Shown here: positions 53,939 through 63,472 of the stretch, piece by piece
How the letters are laid out: each line of letters opens with the position of its first letter
Numbering within the stretch: position 1 is the stretch's first letter
From: Leptolyngbya sp. BL0902
GTDB lineage: Bacteria; Cyanobacteriota; Cyanobacteriia; Phormidesmidales; Phormidesmidaceae
DNA: 64,000 nucleotides
Assembly: GCF_016403105.1 (NCBI RefSeq)
Contig: NZ_CP046155.1
Location: 2,881,906 to 2,945,905 of the forward strand
Direction: 5' to 3'
Made by a program: the position numbers and the translations under genes
Notes under the pieces: generated by a model
The model's input: only the letters and a program-made list of their open reading frames with translations
What the model was told of the DNA's origin: nothing
Databases searched by the model: none

Positions 53939-53939
53939 C

Positions 53940-54926
53940 ATGCCCACCATCGACTACCTCCGCATCAGCCTCATCGACCGCTGCAATTTCCAATGCACCT
54001 ACTGTATGCCGGAGGGCATGGATCTTCAGTATGTGCGTCAGCAGGATTGGCTCACCCGTGAGGAGTTGCGGCGATTGTTGACGGAAATCTTTATGCCCCT
54101 GGGGTTTTCGCGGTTTCGGTTAACCGGGGGAGAACCGCTGCTGCGGCCCGACGTGGTGGACATTGTGCGCGATATTGCGGGGCTTCCGGGTACCCAGGAT
54201 TTGGCCATGACCACCAATGCGTTTTTGCTGGCCAACCTAGCTCAGGATTTGTGGGATGCGGGGCTGCGACGCATCAACATCAGCCTCGATTCCCTCGACC
54301 CAGCGGTGTTTCAGCAGATTGTGGGGGGCCGGGGGCGGTCTCGTTGGCCGGAGGTATGGGCGGGGATTCAGGCGGCGCACCAGGTGGGTTTTTCGCCCCT
54401 GAAGCTGAATGTGGTGGTAATTCCTGGCGTAAACGACCATGAGGTGCTGGATTTGGCGGCGCTGACGCTGGATCGGCGGTGGCACGTCCGGTTCATTGAG
54501 TTTATGCCCATCGGTAATGATGACCTGTTCAAAGACCGGGGCTGGGTAGATTCTGAAACCCTGCGCCAGCGCATTCGGCAACGGTGGGGGCTGACGGAGG
54601 GCCAGGTGCAGGGGAATGGGCCAGCGGATGTGTTCCAAATTCCCGGGGCGCTGGGCACCGTGGGCTTCATTAGCCAAATGTCGGAATGCTTTTGCGACCG
54701 CTGCAACCGAATGCGCCTGTCTGCGGATGGCTGGTTGCGCCCCTGCCTGCTGAACGAAACCGGGCAGATTGACCTGAAAACGCCCCTGCGCCAGGGCAAA
54801 CCCCTCGCCGACCTGCGGGCTCAGGTGGCAGAATTGCTAGGGGCAAAACCCGACATCAACTACAAAATGCGAGAATCCGGCGTCACCGGGGCCTACAGCC
54901 GCACCATGTCCCAGATTGGGGGATGA
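53940..54926 (+). CDS. moaA: GTP 3',8-cyclase MoaA
   Basis: The protein has 328 residues. It is the radical-SAM enzyme of the first molybdenum cofactor step. The N-terminal cluster is CNFQCTYC, followed by MPEGM and [11 protein letters not shown]; a second cluster, [11 protein letters not shown] with a later Cys in LRPCLL, lies near the C-terminus, which ends in SQIGG. The ATG at 53940 comes directly after a pyrimidine-rich tract with no Shine-Dalgarno. moaB of the same pathway is at 30112. Confidence 0.96.
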   Translation: MPTIDYLRISLIDRCNFQCTYCMPEGMDLQYVRQQDWLTREELRRLLTEIFMPLGFSRFRLTGGEPLLRPDVVDIVRDIAGLPGTQDLAMTTNAFLLANLAQDLWDAGLRRINISLDSLDPAVFQQIVGGRGRSRWPEVWAGIQAAHQVGFSPLKLNVVVIPGVNDHEVLDLAALTLDRRWHVRFIEFMPIGNDDLFKDRGWVDSETLRQRIRQRWGLTEGQVQGNGPADVFQIPGALGTVGFISQMSECFCDRCNRMRLSADGWLRPCLLNETGQIDLKTPLRQGKPLADLRAQVAELLGAKPDINYKMRESGVTGAYSRTMSQIGG

Positions 54927-54953
54927 TGGAGGCCATCTGGTTCCAGAGGTGAA

Positions 54954-55664
54954 ATGCCCCCGACACTAAATGCCGCGATGTCTGTACTTGGTACGCTTTC
55001 CGTGAGTTTTCCGGCCCCGCTAGCCATTGCCGATGGGGCTTGGCTTCAGAACTATCTGGTGGAAGCCCTGCAATGGATTGACGGGCTGGGCTGGACGGGG
55101 GTGCTGGCCTTTGTGGGGCTCTATGCCCTGGCCACGGTGGCCTTTGTGCCCGGTTCGGCCCTCACCCTGGGGGCGGGGGCGGTGTTTGGGTTGGTCAAAG
55201 GTACTCTGGCGGTGTTGGTGGGGGCCACCCTAGGGGCCATCCTCGCCTTTTTAGTGGGCCGCTACCTGGCGCGAGGCTGGGTCAGCCGTCGTCTGGAGGG
55301 CCGGGACAACTTCGCCGCGATTGATCAAGCGGTGGCGGCATCGGGGTTCAAAATTGTGCTGCTGACGCGCCTCTCGCCTGCGTTTCCCTTCAACCTGCTG
55401 AACTATGCCTTTGGCCTGACGGGGGTTTCCCTGCGGGACTATGCCCTAGGGTCGGTGGGGATGGTGCCCGGTACCCTGCTCTATGTCTACATCGGTTCCC
55501 TGGTGGGGGATTTGGCCCAGATTGGCACCGCCCCGGCCCCGGTGAATCCCGGTCTTCAGTGGGCGGCGCGGTTAGTGGGGCTGGGGGCCACCCTGGCGGT
55601 CACGGTGTACATCACCCGCATCGCCCGCCAAGCCTTAATCAAGGCCGGAGCGTCTTCTTCCTAG
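54954..55664 (+). CDS. VTT-domain (TVP38/TMEM64-family) membrane protein
   Basis: The protein has 236 residues with about five to six hydrophobic helices. The VTT signature includes VAFVPGSALTLGAGAVFG, LGAILAFLVGRYLAR and KIVLLTRLSPAFPFNLLNYAFGLT. The family (DedA-related) is proposed to move lipids across membranes. It starts 27 nt after moaA on the same strand, though a functional link is not evident. An internal ATG at 54978 is an alternative start. Confidence 0.88.
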   Translation: MPPTLNAAMSVLGTLSVSFPAPLAIADGAWLQNYLVEALQWIDGLGWTGVLAFVGLYALATVAFVPGSALTLGAGAVFGLVKGTLAVLVGATLGAILAFLVGRYLARGWVSRRLEGRDNFAAIDQAVAASGFKIVLLTRLSPAFPFNLLNYAFGLTGVSLRDYALGSVGMVPGTLLYVYIGSLVGDLAQIGTAPAPVNPGLQWAARLVGLGATLAVTVYITRIARQALIKAGASSS

Positions 55665-55764
55665 CCGAGCCCTAGCCGTTGCGCCTACTCCAGAATGTCC
55701 GCCAGCGGCAACATCCCGATGCGGGGGACGAATTGCGTCAGCGCACCCTACGGGTTGGCAGGCG

Positions 55765-57237
55765 CTAAATCATGGCCTTCAGGCGTTCCATGGTTTGCTG
55801 AAGTTGGTGGGTGCCCTGACGGGTTTGGGCCACGCTGTTGGTGGTTTCGGCGGCGGCAGTATTGAGGGCATACATGGCCTGGAGCACCTCCCGAATGGCC
55901 TTGGCCTGCTGCTCGGCGCTCACGGTAATTTGCTGGCCGCTCAGCACCATTTGTTCGTTGGCGTGGGCCACCTGGCCAAAGGTGTCGGCATTGGCCTTCA
56001 CCAGGGTGACGCTGTCGGCGGCGTTGTGGGAGCCCGTATTGGCGGAGGTCACCGCTGTCTGCATGGCGGATTGAATCTCGCTCACCAGTTGGGAAATATT
56101 CTCGCTGGATTGCTTGCTCTGGTCGGCCAGTTTGCGAATTTCCCCCGCCACCACCGCAAAGCCCTTGCCGTGATCTCCCGCCCGCACCGCCTCCACCGCC
56201 GCATTCAGCGACAGCATATTGGTCTGGTTGGCCAAATCTCGCACCAGGGCAGAAATCGCCCCAATCTGCTGCACCTGCTCACTAAGGTGCTGAATGTGCT
56301 GGGCCAAGCCATCTACGTTGTGCTGCAAACTCGCCATCGATACCAGGGTGTGCTGCACGGACTGCGCCCCCTGCTCCGAAAGCTGGAGCGACTCCTGGGA
56401 ACGGTAGGAGACGGCCTCGGCTTGATGGGCTGAATTACTGGCAAAGGCATTCAGTTGATCCATCGTGGCGGTGGTTTCCTGCACGGCGCTGGCCTGTTGG
56501 GTGGCAATCCGTTCGTGTTCTTCGGCGGCGGCGGCAATTCCCAGCAGCGCTTGGGCCACGGCATCGGTGGTTTCCTTCAGGGTTTTGGTGATCATTTTGC
56601 TAAACACATAGCCCGCTGGGGAGGCCAAAATCAGCGCCAACGCCAGCATAGTGATAAACACCGCACGGGTTTGCTGATACAGGGCTGCCGCTGCCTGTCG
56701 TTCGGCCTCGGCCACCGTCAGTTGGAGATGGGCGAGGTCGTTAATCTTGGTGGTGATGGGGTCAATGGTGGCGTAGAGTGGCCCGTTAAAGGCATCCAGA
56801 TCTGCGGCTGTCGCCGTCGCGAGGACTTCGACTAAGCGATTCAGTTCCGGGGTGGCCTGCCGAAAAAGCGCCTCCACCTCCTGGGCCAGTTGGGCCTCCT
56901 CTGGGGTGAGGTCGGTGGCGCGGTACGCCCGCCAAAGCCGATCAATATCCTGCTGAGCCGTCTGAATCTCAGTGCGGGTAGCCTGGGGCGTGATTAACCC
57001 CTGGTGGGCTTTATTCACGGCGTCAATCACATGCACCGCATAGTGATCGGAGATCTGCTTAAGCTGCTCTAGGGGCACCACCCGATCATCGTAAATGGTG
57101 CCCACCTTTTGGTTAATTTGGCCAAAGGAATAGAGGGCATAGCCCCCAATCACGCCCAGGGCCAAGGCGGGAACCGCAAACCCCACATACAACCGGGTAC
57201 TGATCCGGCGAAAGTCCAAACCTTGCCCTGCTAGCAT
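55765..57237 (-). CDS. Methyl-accepting chemotaxis protein
   Basis: The protein has 490 residues. TM1 (about residues 17-38) and TM2 (about 195-216) flank a periplasmic four-helix-bundle sensor with [17 protein letters not shown]. The cytoplasmic signalling domain has the hairpin [18 protein letters not shown] and EIRKLADQS. The HAMP-like part after TM2 is unusually short ([19 protein letters not shown]), so HAMP may be absent. It is monocistronic; its GGAG site lies immediately next to a small hairpin (57252-57264). Confidence 0.9.
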   Translation of the reverse strand: MLAGQGLDFRRISTRLYVGFAVPALALGVIGGYALYSFGQINQKVGTIYDDRVVPLEQLKQISDHYAVHVIDAVNKAHQGLITPQATRTEIQTAQQDIDRLWRAYRATDLTPEEAQLAQEVEALFRQATPELNRLVEVLATATAADLDAFNGPLYATIDPITTKINDLAHLQLTVAEAERQAAAALYQQTRAVFITMLALALILASPAGYVFSKMITKTLKETTDAVAQALLGIAAAAEEHERIATQQASAVQETTATMDQLNAFASNSAHQAEAVSYRSQESLQLSEQGAQSVQHTLVSMASLQHNVDGLAQHIQHLSEQVQQIGAISALVRDLANQTNMLSLNAAVEAVRAGDHGKGFAVVAGEIRKLADQSKQSSENISQLVSEIQSAMQTAVTSANTGSHNAADSVTLVKANADTFGQVAHANEQMVLSGQQITVSAEQQAKAIREVLQAMYALNTAAAETTNSVAQTRQGTHQLQQTMERLKAMI

Positions 57238-57661
57238 GACGGATCTCCTTCAGCCCTCAGGGCTTCAAAGCGGTAAAACGTATTTTTTGATACTTTTTAC
57301 ACATCCTAACAAACCCCTGGATTTCCCCTGAGAAGTGCGACAAAGGGATGGCAAAGGTTGATATTTCGTTAGTTTTCAGGAGTAGCGACTCCGCGCCCCC
57401 GGCCATCTCCTCCGCCGTTTGGCGCAGGCAGTGCTGGCGGAAGATGGCGCGTGGAGATCGGACGTTGATAGACTAAAATGTATCAAAAGTTGAATGTTCA
57501 TTAAGTAAGTCGTGGGTGTGCTGGTCTTGGCTGTGTCCAGAGCCGAATCGTTAAGGCGGCTACGGTGTGCTAAAACCAGGGCAGTCTGAATTCCGGGCGT
57601 TCTTGATCTGCCTCGGAAAACGTCCCAGACCTTTCCCCATCACCCTAGCCAGGAGAAGCCC
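57238..57661. other. 424-bp divergent interval between the chemoreceptor and a FAD protein gene
   Basis: No gene is evident. Near the chemoreceptor start the inverted repeat AGCCCT / AGGGCT (57252-57264) lies 4 nt before the ribosome-binding site. The motif GTATCAAAA occurs on the minus strand near 57285 and on the plus strand near 57480 in otherwise AT-rich stretches. The rest is unremarkable. Confidence 0.5.
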
Positions 57662-59581
57662 GTGACCAAAAGACGGCGGCGGATTAAGTGGAAGCGCATA
57701 TCAGGTCTAGCCCTGGGGATGTTTGGGGTGGGAGCCCTGACCGGATTGATGGCCTCGCGCCTTGCCCCCGCCTCCACCCCAGACCTATCTCCCCAACTGC
57801 GGGTGTCGCGCCTGCCAGAGCCCGCCTTTTTGAACGGACGCCCGCAACTGAGCCCCAGGCCCAATGCCCAAGAAGTTTGGGAATGTGAGGTGGTGGTGGT
57901 GGGCGGTTCCCTGGGGGGGATCGCCGCCGCTGGGCACGCCATGGCCAGCGGTGCCCAAACCTGCCTGATTGAGGTGGCTCCGTGGCTGGGCGGACAAATC
58001 AGCTCCCAGGGCGTTTCGGCCATTGATGAATCCCTGCAAATGCGGCTGCGGGACAACTTTGCCCCCAGTTGGATCCGATTTCGGCAGATGATCAAAAACC
58101 AGGTGGTAACGCTGCCCGCCTGGAGTCCTGGCGGCACCCGGCGCACCGTGGCGGATCTGAATAGCTGCTGGGTGGGGGGGCTGTGCTTCATGCCCGAAGC
58201 GGGAGCCCTGGCCTCCGAGCAGTTCCTGCAAGAAAAAAATGCCGCTGGCAATGGCCGCTGGACAACCATGGCCGCCTTCAAGGGGGCTGAGTTTAACGCC
58301 ACCGGGCAGGAAATTACGGCGGTCTATGCGGTGCAGCGCATTCCCAGAGATCCCAACTATGTGCCCAAGGGGCGGCTCTCGGAGGAAATCGCGGAATGGT
58401 ATAGCTGGTCGCCCACCGATACCTACGACCGAGTGCCCATCCGCCTACAAGCCCCCGCCGGACGGCCCCTGATGGTGATCGACGCTACCGATACTGGTGA
58501 ACTGGTGGCCTGGGCCAGAGTGCCCTACCGCCTGGGGTCAGAATCTAAAGCCACCACCGGGGAACCCAACGCCGCCGCCTTCGACAACCCCGACTGCACC
58601 CAAGCCTTCACCTATCCCTTCGGCCTTGCGGTGCACAATGATGGCGGCAGCAGCCTCGCTACCCTCTCCCGCATCGAGCCCACCTACGGCCTCCACGAGC
58701 ACAAGTCGGTCTACGACCTGGAGGGCTTCCCCTTCTTCAGCGGCAAGAGCTTCTTCAACTATCGCCGCATTGTGAGCCAAACCCGCAACAATGCCCACAC
58801 GGGCACCCCCGCCCCCGGCGACATTGCCATGATCAACTGGAACCGGGGCAACGACTGGAACTGGATGGATCCGCCGCTGATCCTCAAGGATCACGAGCTG
58901 GAAGCCTCTGGGCAGTACCAAAACTGGATGGGGGGCCTGTCCCAATCCGCGCTCAAGTTTGGCGAAGAACACGCCCTAGTCTTTGCCCGCTGGATCATCG
59001 AAAACCACGCTGGCCCCGACGTGCCCCTCACCTACCTCTATGGCCCTGACAGCGTGATGGGCACCCAATCGGGCCTCAGCATGGTGCCCTACTTCCGCGA
59101 AGGTCGCCGCATCCTAGGTCGTGCCGCCTACGGCCAGGAAGAATTCATGATCCGCGAAAACGATATGCGGATTGGCTTCCCGGAGCAGCGCAGCTTTGCC
59201 CCCACCGCCGTCGGCGTCAGTCACTACGCCATTGATATCCACGGTTGCCGCTACCGCAACTGGGGGCCGTCGGGGGATTCTGTCAGCGCCCCGGCCCAGG
59301 AACCCAAGGTGCAGCCCATTCAGTTGCCGCTGGAAAGCCTGATTCCCCAGGGGGTGGAAAACCTGCTCATTGGCGGTAAAGCCCTAGCGGCTACCCACAT
59401 CGCCAATGCCTCTACCCGCATTCACTACGGGGAATGGCAGGCCGGATCGGCGGCGGGGGTAACGGCAGCTTGGCTGCTGCAACCGAATACCCCCAGCCGC
59501 CCAGCCGAAATTGTGCCCAATGGTTATATGCCCGCTCTGCAAGCCTACATGGCCCAGCGGGGGCTCCGCACCGCCTGGTAA
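57662..59581 (+). CDS. FAD-dependent oxidoreductase (FAD_oxidored family)
   Basis: The protein has 639 residues and starts at a GTG with an AGGAGAAG ribosome-binding site. A very basic n-region (TKRRRRIKWKRIS) and a hydrophobic segment (GLALGMFGVGALTGLMAS) form an N-terminal membrane anchor or signal. The FAD motif is VVVVGGSLGGIAAAGHA, and the C-terminal NLLIGGKALAATHIANASTRIHYGEWQ matches PF12831 proteins. The substrate is unknown. It is monocistronic. Confidence 0.83.
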   Translation: MTKRRRRIKWKRISGLALGMFGVGALTGLMASRLAPASTPDLSPQLRVSRLPEPAFLNGRPQLSPRPNAQEVWECEVVVVGGSLGGIAAAGHAMASGAQTCLIEVAPWLGGQISSQGVSAIDESLQMRLRDNFAPSWIRFRQMIKNQVVTLPAWSPGGTRRTVADLNSCWVGGLCFMPEAGALASEQFLQEKNAAGNGRWTTMAAFKGAEFNATGQEITAVYAVQRIPRDPNYVPKGRLSEEIAEWYSWSPTDTYDRVPIRLQAPAGRPLMVIDATDTGELVAWARVPYRLGSESKATTGEPNAAAFDNPDCTQAFTYPFGLAVHNDGGSSLATLSRIEPTYGLHEHKSVYDLEGFPFFSGKSFFNYRRIVSQTRNNAHTGTPAPGDIAMINWNRGNDWNWMDPPLILKDHELEASGQYQNWMGGLSQSALKFGEEHALVFARWIIENHAGPDVPLTYLYGPDSVMGTQSGLSMVPYFREGRRILGRAAYGQEEFMIRENDMRIGFPEQRSFAPTAVGVSHYAIDIHGCRYRNWGPSGDSVSAPAQEPKVQPIQLPLESLIPQGVENLLIGGKALAATHIANASTRIHYGEWQAGSAAGVTAAWLLQPNTPSRPAEIVPNGYMPALQAYMAQRGLRTAW

Positions 59582-59654
59582 TTAGGGATTTGGCTGTTCG
59601 GCCCTGGGGTAGACGGCCTGCCCGTCCCTCAAGCACAGCGCCCGTTAACCTAAG

Positions 59655-59702
59655 TCAGCCGATACCTGAATCAGGCGATACCTAAATCAGCCGATAAAGT
59701 AG
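59655..59702. repeat. Three tandem 16-bp units overlapping the end of the SLOG gene
   Basis: TCAGCCGATACCTGAA (59655-59670), TCAGGCGATACCTAAA (59671-59686) and TCAGCCGATAAAGTAG (59687-59702) are head-to-tail repeats. The third contains the stop codon and last codons of the minus-strand gene, so the stop context itself has been duplicated downstream. Confidence 0.75.
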
Positions 59703-60598
59703 GCGGATAGCTGCTGTCGCAGATCCTCAGCGGGAAGGCGGATATCGAGGCTTACCAGGGCTCCGCTGGGCTGGTAGCGCTGAATCGCCTCGCGGAGGGC
59801 CGGGGGAATATCGTCAGCTTTGGCGGTGAGGGCGGCAGCGACCTCATCGGCCAAGCGACCGCTACCTGCCAGCACCAGCATAGGCCGTCCGGCAGCGAGG
59901 TTGATGTGAAAGTCGGTGGTGGCAATTTTGCCACCATTCACCAGCAGGGTGAGGGCAGGCTGGGGCTGGGCGATGGCTGTGGCAAGGTCAGAAAGCCACG
60001 GTGACTCGCTGCCCCAGGCATGGCCGGGGGTGAGTAAAAAGTGAGTGTGGTGGGGTTCCAGGTCGCACTCTGGACAGCCCAACCTTGGCCCATTAGGCAG
60101 AGGACTGGCCGGACGACACCAATCGAGGGGCAAATCTGGGGGGATTTCGCCCGCTGACTCAGGAGAATGGGAGGACGTCGCCGAGGTCAGCCGCTGCTTT
60201 TCCAGCAGGGCCATGGCGTGGAAATCCGAGAATCGCGCTTGCCCCTGGGGCAACACCCCCACCAGCGGAAAGGTACCCCCCAGGCGATGGCGGGCCTGCC
60301 CCATGAGCTGCATCACCCCCGCATCGGTGCCCCCGTCAATCACCGTTAGCCTGAGATCCTGGGCTAGAGGAGCTAGCACCTCGTTAAAGAGCACCTGAAG
60401 CCGCTGCATACTGGCGGTTTCCATCAGCCCCGCCCCGCCCACAATCACCAGGGTTGGGCGAGGCCGTTCTAGCCCCAGGGGATCGAGGGCTTGGTGAATG
60501 GTGTGGTGAGGCCCAAGCCAAAGCGCCTGGGCACAGTGCCCACCGGGAAAAGAAAGGGTGAAGGGGCCAGGGACAAGGGGGTCTGCCATGGTGAGCAT
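59687..60598 (-). CDS. Prokaryotic LSDAT (SLOG/TRPM-like) domain protein
   Basis: The protein has 303 residues. Rossmann-like SLOG features are LVIVGGAGLM, LTVIDGGTDAGVMQLMGQAR, LEPHHTHFLLTPGHAWGSESPW and LVNGGKIATTDFHINLAAGRPMLVLAGSGRLAD (key residues G-G-x-D-x-G-V, H-H-T-H-F and A-G-S-G-R). This is the nucleotide-binding family related to the cytosolic domain of TRPM channels. The internal region (residues 130-165) is a variable, Ser/Pro-rich insertion. Such proteins bind nucleotide-derived ligands; the ligand here is unknown. An internal ATG at 60589 is possible. No channel or effector gene is directly adjacent. Confidence 0.78.
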   Translation of the reverse strand: MLTMADPLVPGPFTLSFPGGHCAQALWLGPHHTIHQALDPLGLERPRPTLVIVGGAGLMETASMQRLQVLFNEVLAPLAQDLRLTVIDGGTDAGVMQLMGQARHRLGGTFPLVGVLPQGQARFSDFHAMALLEKQRLTSATSSHSPESAGEIPPDLPLDWCRPASPLPNGPRLGCPECDLEPHHTHFLLTPGHAWGSESPWLSDLATAIAQPQPALTLLVNGGKIATTDFHINLAAGRPMLVLAGSGRLADEVAAALTAKADDIPPALREAIQRYQPSGALVSLDIRLPAEDLRQQLSAYFIG

Positions 60599-60719
60599 TA
60601 TATCGATTGCGGTTGCGAACGCCTAACCAAGGACTATCCCGATACCGCAGCCGCTAAAGCTGGAATAGTTCAGGATCAGCTAGAAGCCGTCAGGCCGATC
60701 TGCGCTCAGCCCCCCTATC

Positions 60720-61487
60720 CTAGGCCACTAAGTCTGTCATGGCTGCTTCATCTAAATCAAAATTGGCGGTGACAGACTGCACATCGTCTAAATCTTCTAG
60801 GGCATCCATCAGCTTCATCAGCAATCGGGCCTGATCCGGATCGCTCACCATCACCGTGTTGCTGGGAATCCAGCGCAGTTCGGTTTGCTGGACGGCATAG
60901 CCGTGGGCCTTCAGGGCGGTATCCAGTTGCTCTAATTCCGTTGGCGGACAGAAAATCTCTGCCCCCAGGGTATCTTCGTCGAGGTCGATGATCTCGTAGG
61001 TTTCCGCCCCGCCCTCCATGGCTGCCTCCAGCAGGGTTTCCTCGTCCCCCGGATCGGCAATGGTGACAACGCCTTTTTGGTCAAACATCCAGCCCACACA
61101 GCCCGTTTCCCCTAGGTTGCCGTTGCGCTTGCTGAAGGCGGCGCGCAGATCAGCGGCGGTGCGGTTGCGGTTGTCGGTCAGGGCTTCGATCAGCACCGCC
61201 ACCCCGCCAGGGCCATAGCCCTCGTAGCGGATCGCCTCATAGCTGTTGTCGGCCCCCAGTTGGCCCGCCCCCTTGGCAATGGCGCGGTCAATGTTGTCGT
61301 TGGGCACCCCCGCTGCCTTGGCCTTGTCAATCGCCGTTCGCAACTGAAAATTGCCCGCCGGATCGGCCCCCCCCAGCCGCGCCGCCACAATAATTTCCCG
61401 CGACATCTTGGCAAACACCTTGCCCTTCACCGCATCCACCCGAGCCTTCTGTCGCTTAATGTTGGCCCACTTACTATGACCTGCCAT
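60720..61487 (-). CDS. YebC/PmpR-family (TACO1-like) protein
   Basis: The protein has 255 residues. It begins MAGHSKWANIKRQKARVDA and continues with GKVFAKMSREIIVAARLGG, GVPNDNIDRAI and YEGYGPGGVAVLIEALTDN, all diagnostic of YebC. The family has been described as a transcriptional regulator and, more recently, as a translation factor at proline-rich stretches. Length is normal. It is monocistronic on the minus strand, between the SLOG gene and the TpsB gene. Confidence 0.94.
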   Translation of the reverse strand: MAGHSKWANIKRQKARVDAVKGKVFAKMSREIIVAARLGGADPAGNFQLRTAIDKAKAAGVPNDNIDRAIAKGAGQLGADNSYEAIRYEGYGPGGVAVLIEALTDNRNRTAADLRAAFSKRNGNLGETGCVGWMFDQKGVVTIADPGDEETLLEAAMEGGAETYEIIDLDEDTLGAEIFCPPTELEQLDTALKAHGYAVQQTELRWIPSNTVMVSDPDQARLLMKLMDALEDLDDVQSVTANFDLDEAAMTDLVA

Positions 61488-61757
61488 ACCTCATGCGGGG
61501 ATCACTGCATGTTCGATTCTATCCCGCCTGGGCACCTCGATGCTGGGAATCAGGCTGGGGGAACTGGGAGGAAGACCCCGTAGGCCAGGTGCCCAGCCCA
61601 GCCTTGGTGCGGGAATTATGTAGGGTTTTGTTAACTTCCTAGAAAATTCCGGAGCAACCCGTTGATACTTCGGACTAACGCATCATTGCGCCTCAGACGT
61701 TCTGTTCTGTCGTTCTGTATTGGGCATTATTTTTGCCCCTTGTTCTCAACCCTTGGC

Positions 61758-63470
61758 ATGGGCCTTGTGAATGCTATGGTGAACCAGCCTGTGATGCGGA
61801 CGTGTGGCCTGAGTGCCCTGGTATGGCTGCTAGTGCTGGGGGGGAGTTCTCCAGGGGCAGCGGAAACCTTGGCCCAGACGACGCCGTTGATTCCGTCGCT
61901 TGATCCGCTATTGCCGCCAGAGGATGAACTGCCGCCGGAACCGATCTTAGAGATTGAAACACCGGGGGCTCAACCCGCTGGGCCTGTGACTCCGCCCGCT
62001 GAGACCCAGGTGCTGGTGCAGCGCATTGTGGTGGAGGGCAGCACGGTCTTTAGCGAGGCGGATCTGGCGGCGGCGGTGGCTCCCTTTGAGGGGCGGTTGC
62101 TGACCCTGGCGGAACTGCAACAGGCAGCGGATGCGGTGACGCAGCTCTATCTCAACGGGGGCTATCTGACCTCGGAGGCGGTGGTGCCGCCCCAGGAGGT
62201 AGCGGATGGCATCGTGCGGCTGCGGGTGATTGAGGGCTTTTTAGAAGCGATTCGGGTGGAGGGGAGTGATCGGCTGGCGGACTATGTGCGGCGGCGGGTG
62301 GCCCTAGCGGGGACAGCTCCAGTGAGCCAAACTCGGTTGGAGGAGCAGTTGCGACTGCTGCAAGTCGATGCCCTATTCGACAATGTGGAGGCCGGACTGC
62401 GCCAGGGAGAAACGGAGGGGGGCAGCATCCTGACGGTGCGAGTGAGTGAGGCTCCAGCCTTTAGCGGCAGCATCGGGCTGGATACCCTGTCGCCCCGGAG
62501 TGTGGGGCAGTTTCGCACGGGGGCGATTTTGCGCTACCAAAACCTGGCGGGGCTGGGGGATCGGCTGCAAGCCTCGGCCTACCGCAGCACCACGGGCGGT
62601 TCCCACGCCTACGACCTCAGCTACCAAATTCCGATTACACCCCAAAATGGCACCCTGCTGCTGCGCCTTGCCCCCAACAACTACCGCATCACCGATGAAA
62701 GCCTCCCGGAGTTCAGCCTCGGCCTCAGCGGTTCCGCCGATAGCTATGAGGTGGTGGTGCGCCAGCCCTTAATTCGTACCATTGACGAGGAGTTTGCCCT
62801 GTCGGCGGGGTTCCGCTATCGCCAAGGATCGACCCTGCTGCTGGGGTTCATCACACCGCCCACCGTCACCAGCGTATTTAGCTTTGGCCAAGACTATGTG
62901 CGCCGCGATGCCAGCGGAGCCTGGGGGCTTCAGTCGCAGTTTCGGCTGGGGACGGGGTTATTCAATGCCTCGGTTGCGCCCACGGGGCCAGATGCCAAGT
63001 TTTGGAGCTGGCAGGGGCAGGTGCAGCGCTGGCAAGTGCTCAATCCCAACCATCGGCTGCTGATCCAGGGGAGTGTGCAGCTCACCCCCGATAGCCTGCT
63101 GGGGTCGGAGCAGTTTGTGATGGGCGGGGCGCAGTCGGTGCGGGGCTACTACCAAAACCAGCGGTTTGGCGACAATGGGGTGCGGCTGTCTGTCGAAGAC
63201 TACATCACCCTACAACGGGACAACAACGGACGCCCCATCACCCGGCTGATTCCCTTCTTTGATGTGGGCTATGTGTGGGCAACGAACCCCGCCTTTGCCG
63301 CCACCCAACAAAACTGGATGGTGGGTACCGGGATGGCGGTGGAGGCTGAGCTGGTTGAGAATCTATCCGCCCGCGTGGATTTTGGGGTGCCCTTGGTAAC
63401 GCTGGATGAACTGCCGGGGGACAACCCCTCCGGTCTGCGGATTTATTTTGACCTGCGCTATCGGTTTTAG
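61758..63470 (+). CDS. TpsB-family outer-membrane transporter (ShlB/FhaC/HecB type)
   Basis: The protein has 570 residues from the ATG at 61758. A signal region (GLSALVWLLVLGGSSPGAAETLA) and a proline-rich linker are followed by a POTRA domain (VQRIVVEGSTVFSEADLAA, GGYLTSEAVVPPQEVADG, IVRLRVIEGFLEAIRVEG). The beta-barrel carries the hallmark VRGY in GGAQSVRGYYQNQRFG and ends in DLRYRF with a terminal Phe. It would secrete or activate a TpsA exoprotein; no partner gene is in the window. Other possible starts are 61776, 61794 and a TTG at 61662. Confidence 0.88.
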   Translation: MGLVNAMVNQPVMRTCGLSALVWLLVLGGSSPGAAETLAQTTPLIPSLDPLLPPEDELPPEPILEIETPGAQPAGPVTPPAETQVLVQRIVVEGSTVFSEADLAAAVAPFEGRLLTLAELQQAADAVTQLYLNGGYLTSEAVVPPQEVADGIVRLRVIEGFLEAIRVEGSDRLADYVRRRVALAGTAPVSQTRLEEQLRLLQVDALFDNVEAGLRQGETEGGSILTVRVSEAPAFSGSIGLDTLSPRSVGQFRTGAILRYQNLAGLGDRLQASAYRSTTGGSHAYDLSYQIPITPQNGTLLLRLAPNNYRITDESLPEFSLGLSGSADSYEVVVRQPLIRTIDEEFALSAGFRYRQGSTLLLGFITPPTVTSVFSFGQDYVRRDASGAWGLQSQFRLGTGLFNASVAPTGPDAKFWSWQGQVQRWQVLNPNHRLLIQGSVQLTPDSLLGSEQFVMGGAQSVRGYYQNQRFGDNGVRLSVEDYITLQRDNNGRPITRLIPFFDVGYVWATNPAFAATQQNWMVGTGMAVEAELVENLSARVDFGVPLVTLDELPGDNPSGLRIYFDLRYRF

Positions 63471-63472
63471 CT

